Of a stretch of 64,000 bases of DNA, positions 1 to 9,084 are shown piece by piece. How positions within the stretch are numbered: position 1 is the stretch's first letter; each line of letters begins with the position of its first letter. The DNA lies in the NCBI GenBank assembly GCA_027920525.1, contig CP115858.1, positions 2,976,001 through 3,040,000 of the forward strand. Direction: 5' to 3'. The position numbers were made by a program, and so were the translations under genes. The stretch comes from Chryseobacterium daecheongense. GTDB lineage: Bacteria; Bacteroidota; Bacteroidia; Flavobacteriales; Weeksellaceae. The notes below the pieces were generated by a model, which saw only the letters and a list, made by a program, of their open reading frames with translations, was not told where the DNA came from and searched no databases.

Positions 1-154
1 AAGAACTTCTTTCGTTTTTGTGAGTGCAAATATAGGGCAATTTTCTACAATCACAAGGCTTTTTTCAAAAAAAATTAAAATTTCTGCATTTTTTTTTCCT
101 GACCCCTTTTATTACATTTCATTTTCTTACTTTTACATCGTTAATATATACGAT

Positions 155-532
155 ATGGAATTACAAGGAACGGTAAAGAAACTTTTTGATGCTCAGACAT
201 TTGCAAGCGGATTTCAAAAGAGAGAAATGGTTATTTTAACTCAGGAGCAGTATCCACAGCCGATAAACATAGAATTTTTGTCTGACAAGATCAGTTTATT
301 AGACAACCTTAAAGAAGGAGAAAATGTAAAGGTAGGAATCAACATCAGAGGAAGAGAATGGACATCTCCTCAGGGTGAAACCAAATACTTCAACTCTATC
401 ACAGGATGGAGAGTAGAAAAAGTTTTTGATAACGGATCAGAACCTACTCAGGCAGCTCCTTCACAATCCGGATCTCCGGTTTCAAATGAAAATCCATTTG
501 CGGGAGACGAAGATGATGATTTACCTTTTTAA
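155..532 (+). CDS. DUF3127 domain protein
   Basis: A 125-residue protein starting MELQGTVKKL, followed by a single compact beta-rich domain (residues 1-95) and a low-complexity tail with Pro/Ser/Gln that ends in an acidic DDDLPF motif. That architecture, an OB-like fold plus an acidic DDDxPF tip, resembles single-stranded DNA-binding proteins and is typical of the DUF3127 family, which is common in Bacteroidota. The acidic tip is the position where SSB proteins recruit partners, so a nucleic-acid role is a reasonable but unproven inference. The ATG at 155 is preferred over an in-frame upstream start at 20, because the extra 45 residues are a Phe/Lys-rich translation of AT-rich leader sequence. 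Confidence 0.8.
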   Translation: MELQGTVKKLFDAQTFASGFQKREMVILTQEQYPQPINIEFLSDKISLLDNLKEGENVKVGINIRGREWTSPQGETKYFNSITGWRVEKVFDNGSEPTQAAPSQSGSPVSNENPFAGDEDDDLPF

Positions 533-557
533 TTAGATACAACGATTAAAAATATAG

Positions 558-585
558 ATCCTGCTTTTTAAGTGGGATTTTTTTT
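558..585 (+). terminator. Rho-independent terminator after the DUF3127 gene
   Basis: A 7-bp stem (ATCCTGC paired with GTGGGAT, two G-U pairs) closes a 7-nt loop and is followed by eight T residues. It ends only 7 nt before the aat start codon. Confidence 0.65.
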
Positions 586-592
586 CCTCAAC

Positions 593-1249
593 ATGGTTCG
601 ATTAGACGAAAACGAGATTTCATTTCCTGATCCGGAACTTTATGACGGGCACGAAGGGGTTATAGCTTTCGGAGGGGATTTATCGGTAGAAAGAATTTGG
701 TTTGCCTATCAGCTGGGCATTTTTCCCTGGTTCAATCCGGGGGAGGAAATTCTTTGGTGGAGTCCTGATCCCCGTTTTGTTTTGTTCCCTGATGAACTAA
801 AGGTTTCGAAATCGATGCGTAAGATACTCAATCGCGAAGTTTTCACCTTTACTGAGAATAAAGACTTCCGGGGAGTCATCAGAAACTGCCAGCAGATAAA
901 CCGAGTCGACCAGGCCGGAACCTGGCTTTCCGATGAACTTATGGAATCATTTATCACACTTCATGACTATGGGTTGGCAAGAAGCATAGAAGTTTGGAAA
1001 GATGGTGAACTGGTAGGTGGCTTTTACGGCCTCCAGATCGGTAACGTCTTTTGTGGTGAAAGTATGTTTGCCAAAGTAAGCAATGCTTCCAAAGCAGGTT
1101 TTATCCATTTTGTGGAAACTTATAAAGACCAGCTTGATCTTATTGACTGTCAGTCCCATACAGAACATCTGGAAAGCCTCGGCGCAAGGATGATCCCCAA
1201 AAAACAATTCTTACACTACTTACACAAAAATAATGAAAGCACACAATGA
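593..1249 (+). CDS. aat: Leucyl/phenylalanyl-tRNA-protein transferase
   Basis: Aat moves Leu or Phe from aminoacyl-tRNA onto N-terminal Arg/Lys of proteins and so creates N-degrons for ClpS/ClpAP. The 218-residue protein has the usual family length. It shows the conserved stretches FPDPELYDGHEGVIAFGGDL near the N terminus, GIFPWFNPGEEILWWSPDPR around residues 42-61, and the VGGFYGLQIGNVFCGESMF region that forms the acyltransferase core, followed by DCQSHTEHLESLGA near the C terminus. I place the start at ATG 593 (MVRLDENEI); a GTG at 572 lies inside the terminator stem of the preceding gene. The DMT exporter gene overlaps its 3' end by 17 nt. Confidence 0.95.
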   Translation: MVRLDENEISFPDPELYDGHEGVIAFGGDLSVERIWFAYQLGIFPWFNPGEEILWWSPDPRFVLFPDELKVSKSMRKILNREVFTFTENKDFRGVIRNCQQINRVDQAGTWLSDELMESFITLHDYGLARSIEVWKDGELVGGFYGLQIGNVFCGESMFAKVSNASKAGFIHFVETYKDQLDLIDCQSHTEHLESLGARMIPKKQFLHYLHKNNESTQ

Positions 1250-2117
1250 AAAATGGATTCTCTTACTGCTGCTCAGTCTCATTTGGGGATCTTCTTTTAT
1301 CTTAATTAAAAAATCTTTAGAACATTTTAATCCTTTTCAGGTAGGTGCATTAAGGGTCCTTATAGCAGGGATCATATTATTACCTATCGCAATTTCGAAG
1401 TATAAACTATTTCCTAAAAAACACATCAAGTGGCTTATTTTGGCAGCGATCACGGGGAATTTTATCCCGATGTTCCTCTTTCCTATTGCAGAAACAGAAG
1501 TAAGCAGCAGTATTGCAGGGATTATCAATTCTATGATGCCCATTTGCGTGATTATCGTAGGCGCACTGGTATGGAAATTTGAAACCACAAAACATCAGAT
1601 TATAGGAGTTTGTATTAGTTTTGCGGGAGTATGCATCCTCGCTTTCGGAGGAGGAGACGGAGCGAAATTTAAAATGATTCCGATTGCTTTGTTATTGCTG
1701 GCTACATTATGCTATGCGATAAGTACGACCACTGTAAAATCGAAGCTTATGGAATTGTCTTCTGTTATTTTATCCTCATTTATATTCTCTTTTATACTCT
1801 TTTTTCCTTCGATCATTGCTTTAGCATTAACAGGATTTTTCTCGGAGTTTAGTTTTTCAAAAGACAATATGACGGGATTGCTTTTTGTAAGCTTATTGTC
1901 GATTTTTGGAACAGGACTGGCCATGACCATGAATTACAGGCTCCTGAAAGTATCGTCTCCGCTCTTTGCATCAACCGTTACTTTACTGATGCCTATTGTT
2001 GCCATTATCTGGGGCATTCTGGATGGCGAAAAATTAACTTTCCTCCAGTTTGTAGGCGCAGCGATCATTATAGGAGGTTTGATCTTTTTAAGGACAAAAC
2101 CTGCCGTAAAAAAATAA
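1233..2117 (+). CDS. DMT-superfamily (EamA) transporter
   Basis: A 294-residue inner-membrane protein with about ten hydrophobic segments arranged as two EamA repeats. The first opens with LLLLLSLIWGSSFILIKKSLEHFNPF, a typical EamA signature with the Trp-Gly-Ser-Ser-Phe core. The second repeat begins near residue 150. Members export amino acids, nucleobases or metabolites; the substrate cannot be read from the sequence. It overlaps the end of aat by 17 nt in another frame, so the two genes are probably translated from one message. A strong terminator starts within its stop codon. Confidence 0.9.
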   Translation: MKAHNEKWILLLLLSLIWGSSFILIKKSLEHFNPFQVGALRVLIAGIILLPIAISKYKLFPKKHIKWLILAAITGNFIPMFLFPIAETEVSSSIAGIINSMMPICVIIVGALVWKFETTKHQIIGVCISFAGVCILAFGGGDGAKFKMIPIALLLLATLCYAISTTTVKSKLMELSSVILSSFIFSFILFFPSIIALALTGFFSEFSFSKDNMTGLLFVSLLSIFGTGLAMTMNYRLLKVSSPLFASTVTLLMPIVAIIWGILDGEKLTFLQFVGAAIIIGGLIFLRTKPAVKK

Positions 2118-2144
2118 ATCCTGCATTACTGCAGGATTTTTTAT
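2117..2144 (+). terminator. Rho-independent terminator after the DMT transporter
   Basis: Perfect 9-bp stem AATCCTGCA/TGCAGGATT with a 4-nt loop, followed by a T run. It begins at the last base of the stop codon and separates the plus-strand genes from the convergent TPR gene. Confidence 0.9.
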
Positions 2145-2165
2145 TTAAGAACCATTATTGATTCG

Positions 2166-3545
2166 TTAATTCTTTTTCTTCACTTTGGCTTTAGCCTTTT
2201 TTACACCATCTTTAATGAAAGGATATTTCTTCTGCATATCCTGAACAAGAGTCGGGTCCAGATCTAATGCCTTCTGAAGGGTTTCAATTCCTTTTTCCTG
2301 ATCTCTAAGGTTGAAATAGCAGTTGCTTAGCTGATAATACAATTCTGCCCTGTTATGATTTTCTATAGCTTTGTATAAAATCGTAACGGCTTCTTCGTAT
2401 TCACCCAAAAGCATTAACACTTCTGAGTAGGCATACCAGTTGTAAAACCTTGACGGTTCTGAAGCTACAAGCTTTTTCAAACAGGAAAGGCTTTCTTCAA
2501 ATTTTCCAGCATCAATAAATAAAAATGCAAGCCTTTTTTGATAATCAAGGTTGCTGTCATTCAGATGAGTTGCCTCTTTTGCAAAATGAAGCGCTTCAGC
2601 CATTCCCCCCATTTCCTCATACAAATAAGACTGCTCCATCATAGACAGATAGAACTGAGGATCTTCCCTCAATGATTTCTGAAAAGAGTTCAATGCGATG
2701 ATCGGCTGCTTCATTGCTTTATAGCATAATCCGATTTTATAGTAAGTAAACGCTTTGGTATATTCCAACTCCAGCATTTCCTCATATACTTCAATGGCTT
2801 TTTTATATTGCCCTAATGCTTCGTAACAAGCTGCTTTATTCGCATATACTCCTACAGAAGATGAATTGATCGCTAAAAGATAATCAAACCCTTTAATCGC
2901 TTCTTCATAATTCTTTCTGTTGAAATAGAACTGTCCGTATTCATACCATGCGGTTTCAGAATAAGAAAATTCATCTAAATATTCATTCAAAAAGGCAATA
3001 GCCTCCTCGCTCTTTTTTAAATCATTAAAGCAGATCATACAGTTTTCCAACGCATATTCATCCGTTGGGTCTTCTTTCAATGCTTTTCTGTAATGTTTAA
3101 GAGCGTTGAAAGGATCTCCTAAGTTCACATATTCATCCGCAATAAAGTTGTGAAGAAAGTTTTCTTCTTCCTTCAGTTCTAATGCTTTTTTACAAATTTC
3201 AATGGATTTTCTAGGATTTCCCAAATTCGAATAATACTTGGCGTAGCAAACTAAAAAGTCCGTGTGCTCCATAGATGAAGCCTTTAACTCGTCTATTAGC
3301 TCTTTTGCCGTATTATAATCTTCCCACTCCAAAAGAACTTCAAGCTTTTTGATCTTGATGTCCAATGAATTAGGATGAAGCTTTAGGCCATAGTTAACAG
3401 CATTATCCGCATAGTTAAAATCGCCCAGCTCCAGATAATAAACAATAATGTCTTCCAGTTCTTCTGTATCGAAGTAGAATTCATCATTATTTTCAATCAT
3501 TTCTTCGAACTTTTTTACCAGTTCATTTCCAAAATATTCTTCCAA
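2166..3545 (-). CDS. Tetratricopeptide repeat protein
   Basis: A soluble-looking protein of about 459 residues made almost wholly of TPR units: recurrent ALENCMICFNDL, YYKIGLCYKAM and NWYAYSEVLMLLGEYEEA patterns at about 34-residue spacing, about twelve in all. It ends in a very basic Lys-rich tail (KKAKAKVKKKN). No signal peptide is seen, so it is probably a cytoplasmic scaffold or adaptor. The start is uncertain. I prefer TTG 3545, giving MEEYFGNEL, with a GGAGGA about 9 nt upstream; a further TTG at 3569 would add eight residues. It converges on the DMT gene across a terminator. The partner and the function are unknown. Confidence 0.8.
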   Translation of the reverse strand: MEEYFGNELVKKFEEMIENNDEFYFDTEELEDIIVYYLELGDFNYADNAVNYGLKLHPNSLDIKIKKLEVLLEWEDYNTAKELIDELKASSMEHTDFLVCYAKYYSNLGNPRKSIEICKKALELKEEENFLHNFIADEYVNLGDPFNALKHYRKALKEDPTDEYALENCMICFNDLKKSEEAIAFLNEYLDEFSYSETAWYEYGQFYFNRKNYEEAIKGFDYLLAINSSSVGVYANKAACYEALGQYKKAIEVYEEMLELEYTKAFTYYKIGLCYKAMKQPIIALNSFQKSLREDPQFYLSMMEQSYLYEEMGGMAEALHFAKEATHLNDSNLDYQKRLAFLFIDAGKFEESLSCLKKLVASEPSRFYNWYAYSEVLMLLGEYEEAVTILYKAIENHNRAELYYQLSNCYFNLRDQEKGIETLQKALDLDPTLVQDMQKKYPFIKDGVKKAKAKVKKKN

Positions 3546-3754
3546 TATACTGTTTCCTCCGTCAGCCAACGCCCGAATTTACTTGCGAACCTCGGCAAAC
3601 TTATTTAATTAATATACTACTTCTGAGATTGTTAATTCAAAATTACTGCAAATTTGCGACTTTTTTTTGAATTATGTTTTCGTAATTTTCTATCCTAAAG
3701 ATAGTAAAAAGAAGAATATAATGAAAGAAATGTGGATAAAAAGAGGGATTCACA

Positions 3755-4726
3755 TTAAATTAACACGACTAACCTTTTTCTGTTAGGAATTTCATTTTGC
3801 CATACCGATTCAATATCTTCTAAATCAATAACTTCAGTTTCCATTTTTATTTTTCCTTCTGCTGCAGCCTGGAACATTTGAGGGATAATTTCCGTAAGCA
3901 ACAACTTAAACTCTTCAGGAGTCCAACTTCCCAATCCGGAACCGGAAATCTGAAGATCAGTTCCTCTGAGTATCTGTGACGACAGCTGAATAGTGTCTCC
4001 GCTCATTCCTCCAACGGACACCAATCTTGTTTTGTGGGAAAAATTTCCATCTCCTTTTATGGAGGACAGAAGAAGCTCAATAGAATGACCCCAGATGTAA
4101 TCCAGTACTACATCAATAGGAGTCTGGCTATGAATTTCCTTTATTTTCTGCGTAAACTCCCCATCATTCATTTTCAAGGAAATAACCTCATCGGCACCCA
4201 ACTCCCGAAGCGCCTGCAATGCTTCTTCATTTCTACCCGTGGCAATTACTTTTTTAGCTCCGTATAATTTTGCGATCTGTACAGCAATCATTCCGGTTAC
4301 CCCTGTTGCTCCATTGATCAGGACCGTTTCTCCTGTTTTTAATTGTGTTTTAAACCTTAATCCCATTGCTGAGCCCATAATCGCATTAGGTAATGCTGAT
4401 GCTGTAGCGAAATCCAATCCATCAGGAATGGGAACAGTCATATGTTTATCAGCTATTGCTTTTTCTGCAACCGTTCCTCTTTTACTGAAAAAATATACTC
4501 TTTTTCCGTTTTCCAATATTCCGGCCCCGTCACTTCCTATAATTTTAGGCTGATGTTCCTCATTTTCCGTAGAATAGTGTTTTCCGCTTGCTCTGGCCCT
4601 GTCCAAATGTTTTATGGATGCTGCTTTTACATAGACGAGTTGCTCATTGTCCTTCGTAACTTGAGGATCCTGAAAATCTGCATATTGAGGAGTTGCTCCT
4701 TTTTCAAATACTACTGCTGCTTTCAT
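3755..4726 (-). CDS. Zinc-independent quinone oxidoreductase-like MDR enzyme
   Basis: A medium-chain dehydrogenase/reductase of 323 residues. The N-terminal GroES-like domain (1-120) is followed by a Rossmann domain with the nucleotide-binding motif GATGVTGMIAVQIAKLYGA (about residues 139-157). The catalytic-zinc Cys/His set is not evident, which fits the NAD(P)H:quinone oxidoreductase or enoyl-reductase branch. The substrate is not determinable. The gene lies 74 nt downstream of a Crp/Fnr-type regulator on the same strand, and a regulator-enzyme pair responding to electrophile or redox stress is a plausible inference. Confidence 0.85.
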   Translation of the reverse strand: MKAAVVFEKGATPQYADFQDPQVTKDNEQLVYVKAASIKHLDRARASGKHYSTENEEHQPKIIGSDGAGILENGKRVYFFSKRGTVAEKAIADKHMTVPIPDGLDFATASALPNAIMGSAMGLRFKTQLKTGETVLINGATGVTGMIAVQIAKLYGAKKVIATGRNEEALQALRELGADEVISLKMNDGEFTQKIKEIHSQTPIDVVLDYIWGHSIELLLSSIKGDGNFSHKTRLVSVGGMSGDTIQLSSQILRGTDLQISGSGLGSWTPEEFKLLLTEIIPQMFQAAAEGKIKMETEVIDLEDIESVWQNEIPNRKRLVVLI

Positions 4727-4800
4727 TCTTTTTAATTTTTATACAAAATTATGATGAAGGAAACCCCTGCTGCAATAACATTTGTTATCAGTTTACTTCG

Positions 4801-5376
4801 TTAGCCTCCTTTGAGGATTTTGGCCTTTATTCTGCTCAGGTGGACGGTCGTAATTCCGAGGTAAGAAGCGATATAATGCTGGGGAACTCTTTTAATAATT
4901 TCAGGTTTCTCCTTTGCAAGATCAAGGTAACGTTGCTGAGGACTGTCTTTTATAAATGAAAAGAAATGCTTCATATAATCAAATGTTCTCTCAAAGACTG
5001 AATCCATAAAGCGATCCCTCAGCTCAGGATCATTATATATTTCTGCTAAAATCCGGTCAACGGTGGGCTTATCTATTTTCCATAAAATGCAAGGTTCTAT
5101 GGTCTCAAAGGAAACCATGCTCGGCAGACCTTTTCTGAAGCTTTCCAAAGAAGAAAACATGGTATTCTCCGTAAAAAACTGAAAAGTAACATCCTTTCCG
5201 TCATTGTTATACCAGGCTCTTGCCAATCCCTTTTCAATATAATAGGCATGCAAGGACACCTCATTCTCTTTTAAAAGAATGGTCTTTGCCGGTACTTCAA
5301 TGCGTTTGAATTCCCTGATAAATCGGACACATTTTGTTTTCGGAAACGGAAACTTTGCTTTTAGATGCTCAAACAT
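4801..5376 (-). CDS. Crp/Fnr-family transcriptional regulator
   Basis: A 191-residue regulator. The N-terminal part (about 15-110) is a cNMP-binding-type beta barrel, for example VPAKTILLKENEVSLHAYYI followed by KGLARAWYNNDGKDVTFQFF. The C terminus carries a short helix-turn-helix, QHYIASYLGITTVHLSRIKA, at about residues 166-185. The cAMP-contacting residues of true CRP are not evident, as is usual for the many Bacteroidota members of this family. The ligand is unknown. The oxidoreductase gene immediately downstream on the same strand is a probable co-transcribed or regulated partner. Confidence 0.85.
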   Translation of the reverse strand: MFEHLKAKFPFPKTKCVRFIREFKRIEVPAKTILLKENEVSLHAYYIEKGLARAWYNNDGKDVTFQFFTENTMFSSLESFRKGLPSMVSFETIEPCILWKIDKPTVDRILAEIYNDPELRDRFMDSVFERTFDYMKHFFSFIKDSPQQRYLDLAKEKPEIIKRVPQHYIASYLGITTVHLSRIKAKILKGG

Positions 5377-5384
5377 ATTTAAAT

Positions 5385-5419
5385 ATAAAAAAAGAACGGA
5401 ACATAAAGTTCCGTTCTTT
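5385..5419 (-). terminator. Rho-independent terminator after glmM
   Basis: A 12-bp perfect stem (AAAGAACGGAAC/GTTCCGTTCTTT, 5391-5419) with a 5-nt loop. On the minus strand it is followed by a T-rich run, so it ends glmM transcription just before the Crp-like gene. Confidence 0.9.
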
Positions 5420-5426
5420 CATCTTT

Positions 5427-6809
5427 TTAAATCAGGCTATTTATTTTCGCTATAATCTGGTCTGCCAGCTGATCTGCCTCTTCCTGGGATTTGGCCTCAG
5501 TATAGACTCTGATAATAGGTTCCGTATTCGATTTACGAAGGTGAACCCAGTTGTTTTCAAAATCTATTTTCACTCCATCTATGGTAGAAACTTCTTCGTT
5601 CTGATATTCTTTTTCCATTTTGGCTAAAATATCATCTACGTTGATTTCAGGGGTAAGTTCAATTTTCTTTTTCCCCATAAAATAGCTTGGATATCCTGCT
5701 CTCAGCTCTGAAACGGTTTTATTTTCTTTTGCCAGATAAGTAAGGAAAAGGGCAACGCCTACCAAAGAGTCTCTTCCGTAGTGAAGATCAGGATAAATAA
5801 TTCCTCCGTTTCCTTCTCCTCCGATAACCGCATTTTTCTCTTTCATCAGGGTAACAACATTTACCTCTCCTACCGCACTTGCGAAATATTCAGAATTATG
5901 ATTCCGGGCGATATCCCTCAATGCACGGCTCGAAGAAAGATTGGATATGGCAACTCCGTTTTTATGTTTTAATAAATAATCCGCCACTGCAACCAATGTA
6001 TACTCTTCCCCAAACATCTCTCCCTTTTCATCGATCAGGGCCAGCCTATCAACATCAGGATCCACTACCACTCCGAAATCTGCTTTTTCTTTTTTTACCA
6101 GTTCGCAGATGTCTCCCAAGTGTTCTTTCAGAGGCTCCGGGTTGTGCGGAAAATGTCCGTTAGGCTCACAATACAGTTTTATGGTTTCACATCCAAGTTT
6201 ATCCAGCAACATCGGAATCGCTATTCCACCTGTAGAATTCACAGCGTCTAAAACAACTTTGAATTTTTTGGCTTTAATGGCTTCAACATCTACCATGGGA
6301 AGATCAAGGATCTGCTGGATATGAATATCAAAGGCATCGTCCCTTGTTTCATATTTCCCTAAATCGTCTACTTCCGCAAAGTTGAAATCTTCACTTTCAG
6401 CGATTGCCAGCATCTCTGCTCCGTTCTCACCACTGATGAATTCTCCTTTTTCATTCAACAATTTAAGGGCGTTCCATTGTTTTGGATTATGGGAAGCGGT
6501 AAGGATAATTCCTCCGTCCGCCTTCAGTTCCGGAACCATAATTTCCACGGTAGGTGTTGTGGAAAGTCCGAGATCAATAACATTGATCCCCAGTCCCTGT
6601 AATGTAGCTGTTACCAGAGAGGAAACCATTCCACCGGAAATCCTTGCATCCCTTCCTATAACAAGCGTTAAGTTTTTTTTGTTTTTATTGTTCTGAAGCC
6701 AGGTCCCGAAAGCGGAAGCAAACTTTACCACATCAAGTGGAGTTAAGTTATCATTTACTTTTCCTCCGATCGTTCCCCGGATTCCTGAAATACTTTTAAT
6801 TAATGACAT
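5427..6809 (-). CDS. glmM: Phosphoglucosamine mutase
   Basis: GlmM interconverts glucosamine-6-phosphate and glucosamine-1-phosphate, the second step toward UDP-GlcNAc for peptidoglycan and lipopolysaccharide. The 460-residue protein has the alpha-D-phosphohexomutase layout: N-terminal SISGIRGTIGGKV, the phosphoserine loop TASHNPKQWNA (about residues 103-113), the metal loop DPDVDRLALID (about 248-258), the sugar-specificity loop GEGNGG, and the C-terminal phosphate-binding RKSNTEPIIRVY. All key residues are visible. A -7-like box (TAATTTTG on the minus strand, 6861-6868) lies 51 nt upstream of the ATG, so it appears to be its own unit. Confidence 0.93.
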   Translation of the reverse strand: MSLIKSISGIRGTIGGKVNDNLTPLDVVKFASAFGTWLQNNKNKKNLTLVIGRDARISGGMVSSLVTATLQGLGINVIDLGLSTTPTVEIMVPELKADGGIILTASHNPKQWNALKLLNEKGEFISGENGAEMLAIAESEDFNFAEVDDLGKYETRDDAFDIHIQQILDLPMVDVEAIKAKKFKVVLDAVNSTGGIAIPMLLDKLGCETIKLYCEPNGHFPHNPEPLKEHLGDICELVKKEKADFGVVVDPDVDRLALIDEKGEMFGEEYTLVAVADYLLKHKNGVAISNLSSSRALRDIARNHNSEYFASAVGEVNVVTLMKEKNAVIGGEGNGGIIYPDLHYGRDSLVGVALFLTYLAKENKTVSELRAGYPSYFMGKKKIELTPEINVDDILAKMEKEYQNEEVSTIDGVKIDFENNWVHLRKSNTEPIIRVYTEAKSQEEADQLADQIIAKINSLI

Positions 6810-6860
6810 TGTAGGTCTTTTGTAAGTTTAAATTCTATTTATATTCTGCGTAAGGCTGAG

Positions 6861-6868
6861 CAAAATTA
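6861..6868 (-). promoter_or_regulatory. Candidate -7 promoter box of glmM
   Basis: TAATTTTG on the minus strand matches the Bacteroidota -7 consensus TAnnTTTG. A clear -33 TTTG at the optimal distance is not seen. Confidence 0.45.
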
Positions 6869-6898
6869 GAAATTATTTACATTATTTGTGTGACAAAT

Positions 6899-7051
6899 TT
6901 ATGAACAACCGCAATCTTTATCACAACCTCCTCCTTTAGAGCTGAATTTTTTAGGTGCAAAATTCTTTCTGATCACTCTGAAAAGAGAGTAACAGGCGAA
7001 TCCTACAATGAGTAGTACGATAATGTATTGAAAAATTAATGAAGAGTTCAT
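6899..7051 (-). CDS. FeoB-associated Cys-rich membrane protein
   Basis: A 50-residue protein. Residues 5-27 (LIFQYIIVLLIVGFACYSLF) form one membrane helix, followed by a basic stretch and a Cys-rich tail with GGGCDKDCGCS. This matches the small FeoB-associated Cys-rich proteins found beside feoB. They are thought to assist ferrous iron handling at the membrane; a direct metal role for the tail is inference. The ATG overlaps the feoB stop codon as TAATG, which argues for translational coupling and decides the start over a longer frame beginning inside feoB. Confidence 0.85.
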   Translation of the reverse strand: MNSSLIFQYIIVLLIVGFACYSLFRVIRKNFAPKKFSSKGGGCDKDCGCS

Positions 7052-9084
7052 TATTTTAGAATTTGATAAATAAACATAGACACAAAATATGCCAAACCAG
7101 TCATCATAACAACCTGAAAGCCTGTCCATTTAAGGCTTTTTGTTTCTCTGTAGACTACTGCAAGTGTGGAAACACACTGCATTGCAAATGCATAAAATAA
7201 AAGGATAGATATTCCTGTTGCAAAATTAAACACTTTTTCACCGTTTGGTTTCACATCGTGTCTCATTTTGTCAATTACTTTTACTTCAGGAGCATCATCA
7301 CTCAGGCTGTATAAGGTAGACATTGTACCTACAAAAACTTCTCTAGCTACAAAACTGGTAATGATTCCTACTCCCATTTTCCAATCATAACCCAAAGGAG
7401 CAATGGCCGGCTCTATAGCCTTACCCATTTTTGCAAGGTAGGAGTGATCCAGCTTAACATCTGTCGCAACCATTTGATTGGTCTTCTGTGCCGGTCCGAA
7501 ATAACTTAAGAACCAGATGATAATGCTTACAATAAAGATTATCTTTCCTGCTCCCGTTATAAAGTCCCAAACCTTTCCTAAAACCATTTTGAAATCATAT
7601 CCGAACAATGGTTTTTTATAAGTAGGTAAATCCATTACAAGGTATGTTTTACCTTTATCTTTAATAAATCTTTTTAAGATGGCTGCTGAAAATAAAGCGA
7701 CAAGAAATCCTAGCAGATACATTCCCATTAATACCAGAGCTTTATACTTTATTCCTAAAAAGCTTTTGTCTGAAATAACCAAGCCGATAATGATGCTATA
7801 TACAGGAAGTCTTGCAGAACAGGTCATGAAAGGAGTTACTAAAATGGTCAGGAGTCTTTCCTTAACGTTTTCGATATTACGTGTGGAAATCACAGCAGGG
7901 ATCGCACAAGCTGTTCCGGAAACCAATGGGACAATACTTTTCCCGTTGAGTCCAAATGGCCTTAAAAATCTATCCATCAGGAAGATTACCCTTGCCATAT
8001 ATCCTGAATCTTCTAACAGATATAAGAAGTATAACAAAATTCCGATTTGAGGAGCAAATACCATAATCCCTCCTAATCCCGGGATAATTCCATTAGAAAC
8101 AAGTGAATTTACCGGTCCTTCAGGAAGATGCTCGCCGGTGAATGCGGACAGCCATGAGAAGAAACTTTCAATCCAGTTCATCGGATACTCCGCAAGGAAG
8201 AATACGCTTTGGAATATAATAAGTAAGATTAGCATGAAAATCACATATCCCCAGAACTTATGCACCAAAACTTTATCCAGCTTTTCGGTAAGCAGTTCTT
8301 TGAACTGTGGTTTTTTAGTGATTACATTCGCTAATATCTTATCAACATTCTGGTACCTTCTTACTGTCTCCTGAACCTGTAGTCTCTTCGGAACCAGACT
8401 TTTCGCATCCGGACTATTGAGAATATCATGAACAGATTCTATTTTGCTGAGTTCTACTCCCGATGATATACTCATCCAGGCTTCATAATCACTACCCAAG
8501 CCCTTATGAGCTACAATTTTTGCTATAAAATCCTTATGTTCATTTGGTACTTCAAAAGAAGTTTTTTCTGTTTTTTTAAAATCATTATTAAAAACAGCTT
8601 CCCGTATCTGATCTATTCCAATTTGCTCTTTAGCATTGGTTTGGATAATTTTAATATTTAAAGCATTTGAGAACTGCTGGATATCGATATCAATCCCGCG
8701 TCTTTGAGCCTGGTCGATCTGGTTAACTACCAAAATAAGAGGAATACCCAGATCCTGGATCTGTTGAAACAAAAGAAGACCCCTTTTTAAACTTAAGGCC
8801 TCAAGGATATAAACAACTCCGGCATAGTTTTGCTGCTCATCGATCAGAAATTTTGAAAAAATAGCTTCATCTTCAGAGCTCGGATATATACTGTAAGAAC
8901 CCGGTAAATCCACCACTTCCACTTCCTCATCCTTGTAGCTGTAATGTCCGGAATAGCTTGCTACGGTAACACCGGCATAATTCCCGGTCTTCTGTTTTTT
9001 ATTACAGAGTGTATTGAAAACTGTGGATTTTCCTACATTCGGATTTCCAACTAAAAGTACCTTTTTTTTCTTATTTTCCTGCAT
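7051..9084 (-). CDS. feoB: Ferrous iron transport protein B
   Basis: FeoB is the GTP-dependent Fe(II) importer of the inner membrane. The 677-residue protein has an N-terminal G domain with G1 GNPNVGKST (about 13-21), G3 DLPG and G4 NQID (the usual form is NxxD), a helical spacer, then two Gate domains and about eight to ten membrane segments. Examples are GYVIFMLILLIIFQSVFFLA and the Gate motif with conserved Cys, SGTACAIPAV and TPFMTCSARLPVY. The ATG at 9084 overlaps the feoA stop as TAATG and is preferred over an ATG three codons upstream. Order feoA-feoB-Cys-tail protein, all overlapping by 1 nt. Confidence 0.96.
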   Translation of the reverse strand: MQENKKKKVLLVGNPNVGKSTVFNTLCNKKQKTGNYAGVTVASYSGHYSYKDEEVEVVDLPGSYSIYPSSEDEAIFSKFLIDEQQNYAGVVYILEALSLKRGLLLFQQIQDLGIPLILVVNQIDQAQRRGIDIDIQQFSNALNIKIIQTNAKEQIGIDQIREAVFNNDFKKTEKTSFEVPNEHKDFIAKIVAHKGLGSDYEAWMSISSGVELSKIESVHDILNSPDAKSLVPKRLQVQETVRRYQNVDKILANVITKKPQFKELLTEKLDKVLVHKFWGYVIFMLILLIIFQSVFFLAEYPMNWIESFFSWLSAFTGEHLPEGPVNSLVSNGIIPGLGGIMVFAPQIGILLYFLYLLEDSGYMARVIFLMDRFLRPFGLNGKSIVPLVSGTACAIPAVISTRNIENVKERLLTILVTPFMTCSARLPVYSIIIGLVISDKSFLGIKYKALVLMGMYLLGFLVALFSAAILKRFIKDKGKTYLVMDLPTYKKPLFGYDFKMVLGKVWDFITGAGKIIFIVSIIIWFLSYFGPAQKTNQMVATDVKLDHSYLAKMGKAIEPAIAPLGYDWKMGVGIITSFVAREVFVGTMSTLYSLSDDAPEVKVIDKMRHDVKPNGEKVFNFATGISILLFYAFAMQCVSTLAVVYRETKSLKWTGFQVVMMTGLAYFVSMFIYQILK

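Noticed and set aside
20..154. N-terminal extension of the DUF3127 protein
   Set aside because: Low-complexity translation of AT-rich leader; the family starts at MELQG.
709..957. Open frame opposite aat
   Set aside because: Antisense shadow of a well-supported gene; Ser-rich composition without domain or start signals.
4034..4959. Plus-strand frames opposite the oxidoreductase gene
   Set aside because: Antisense shadows of coding sequence and of the intergenic region, with hydrophobic nonsense composition.
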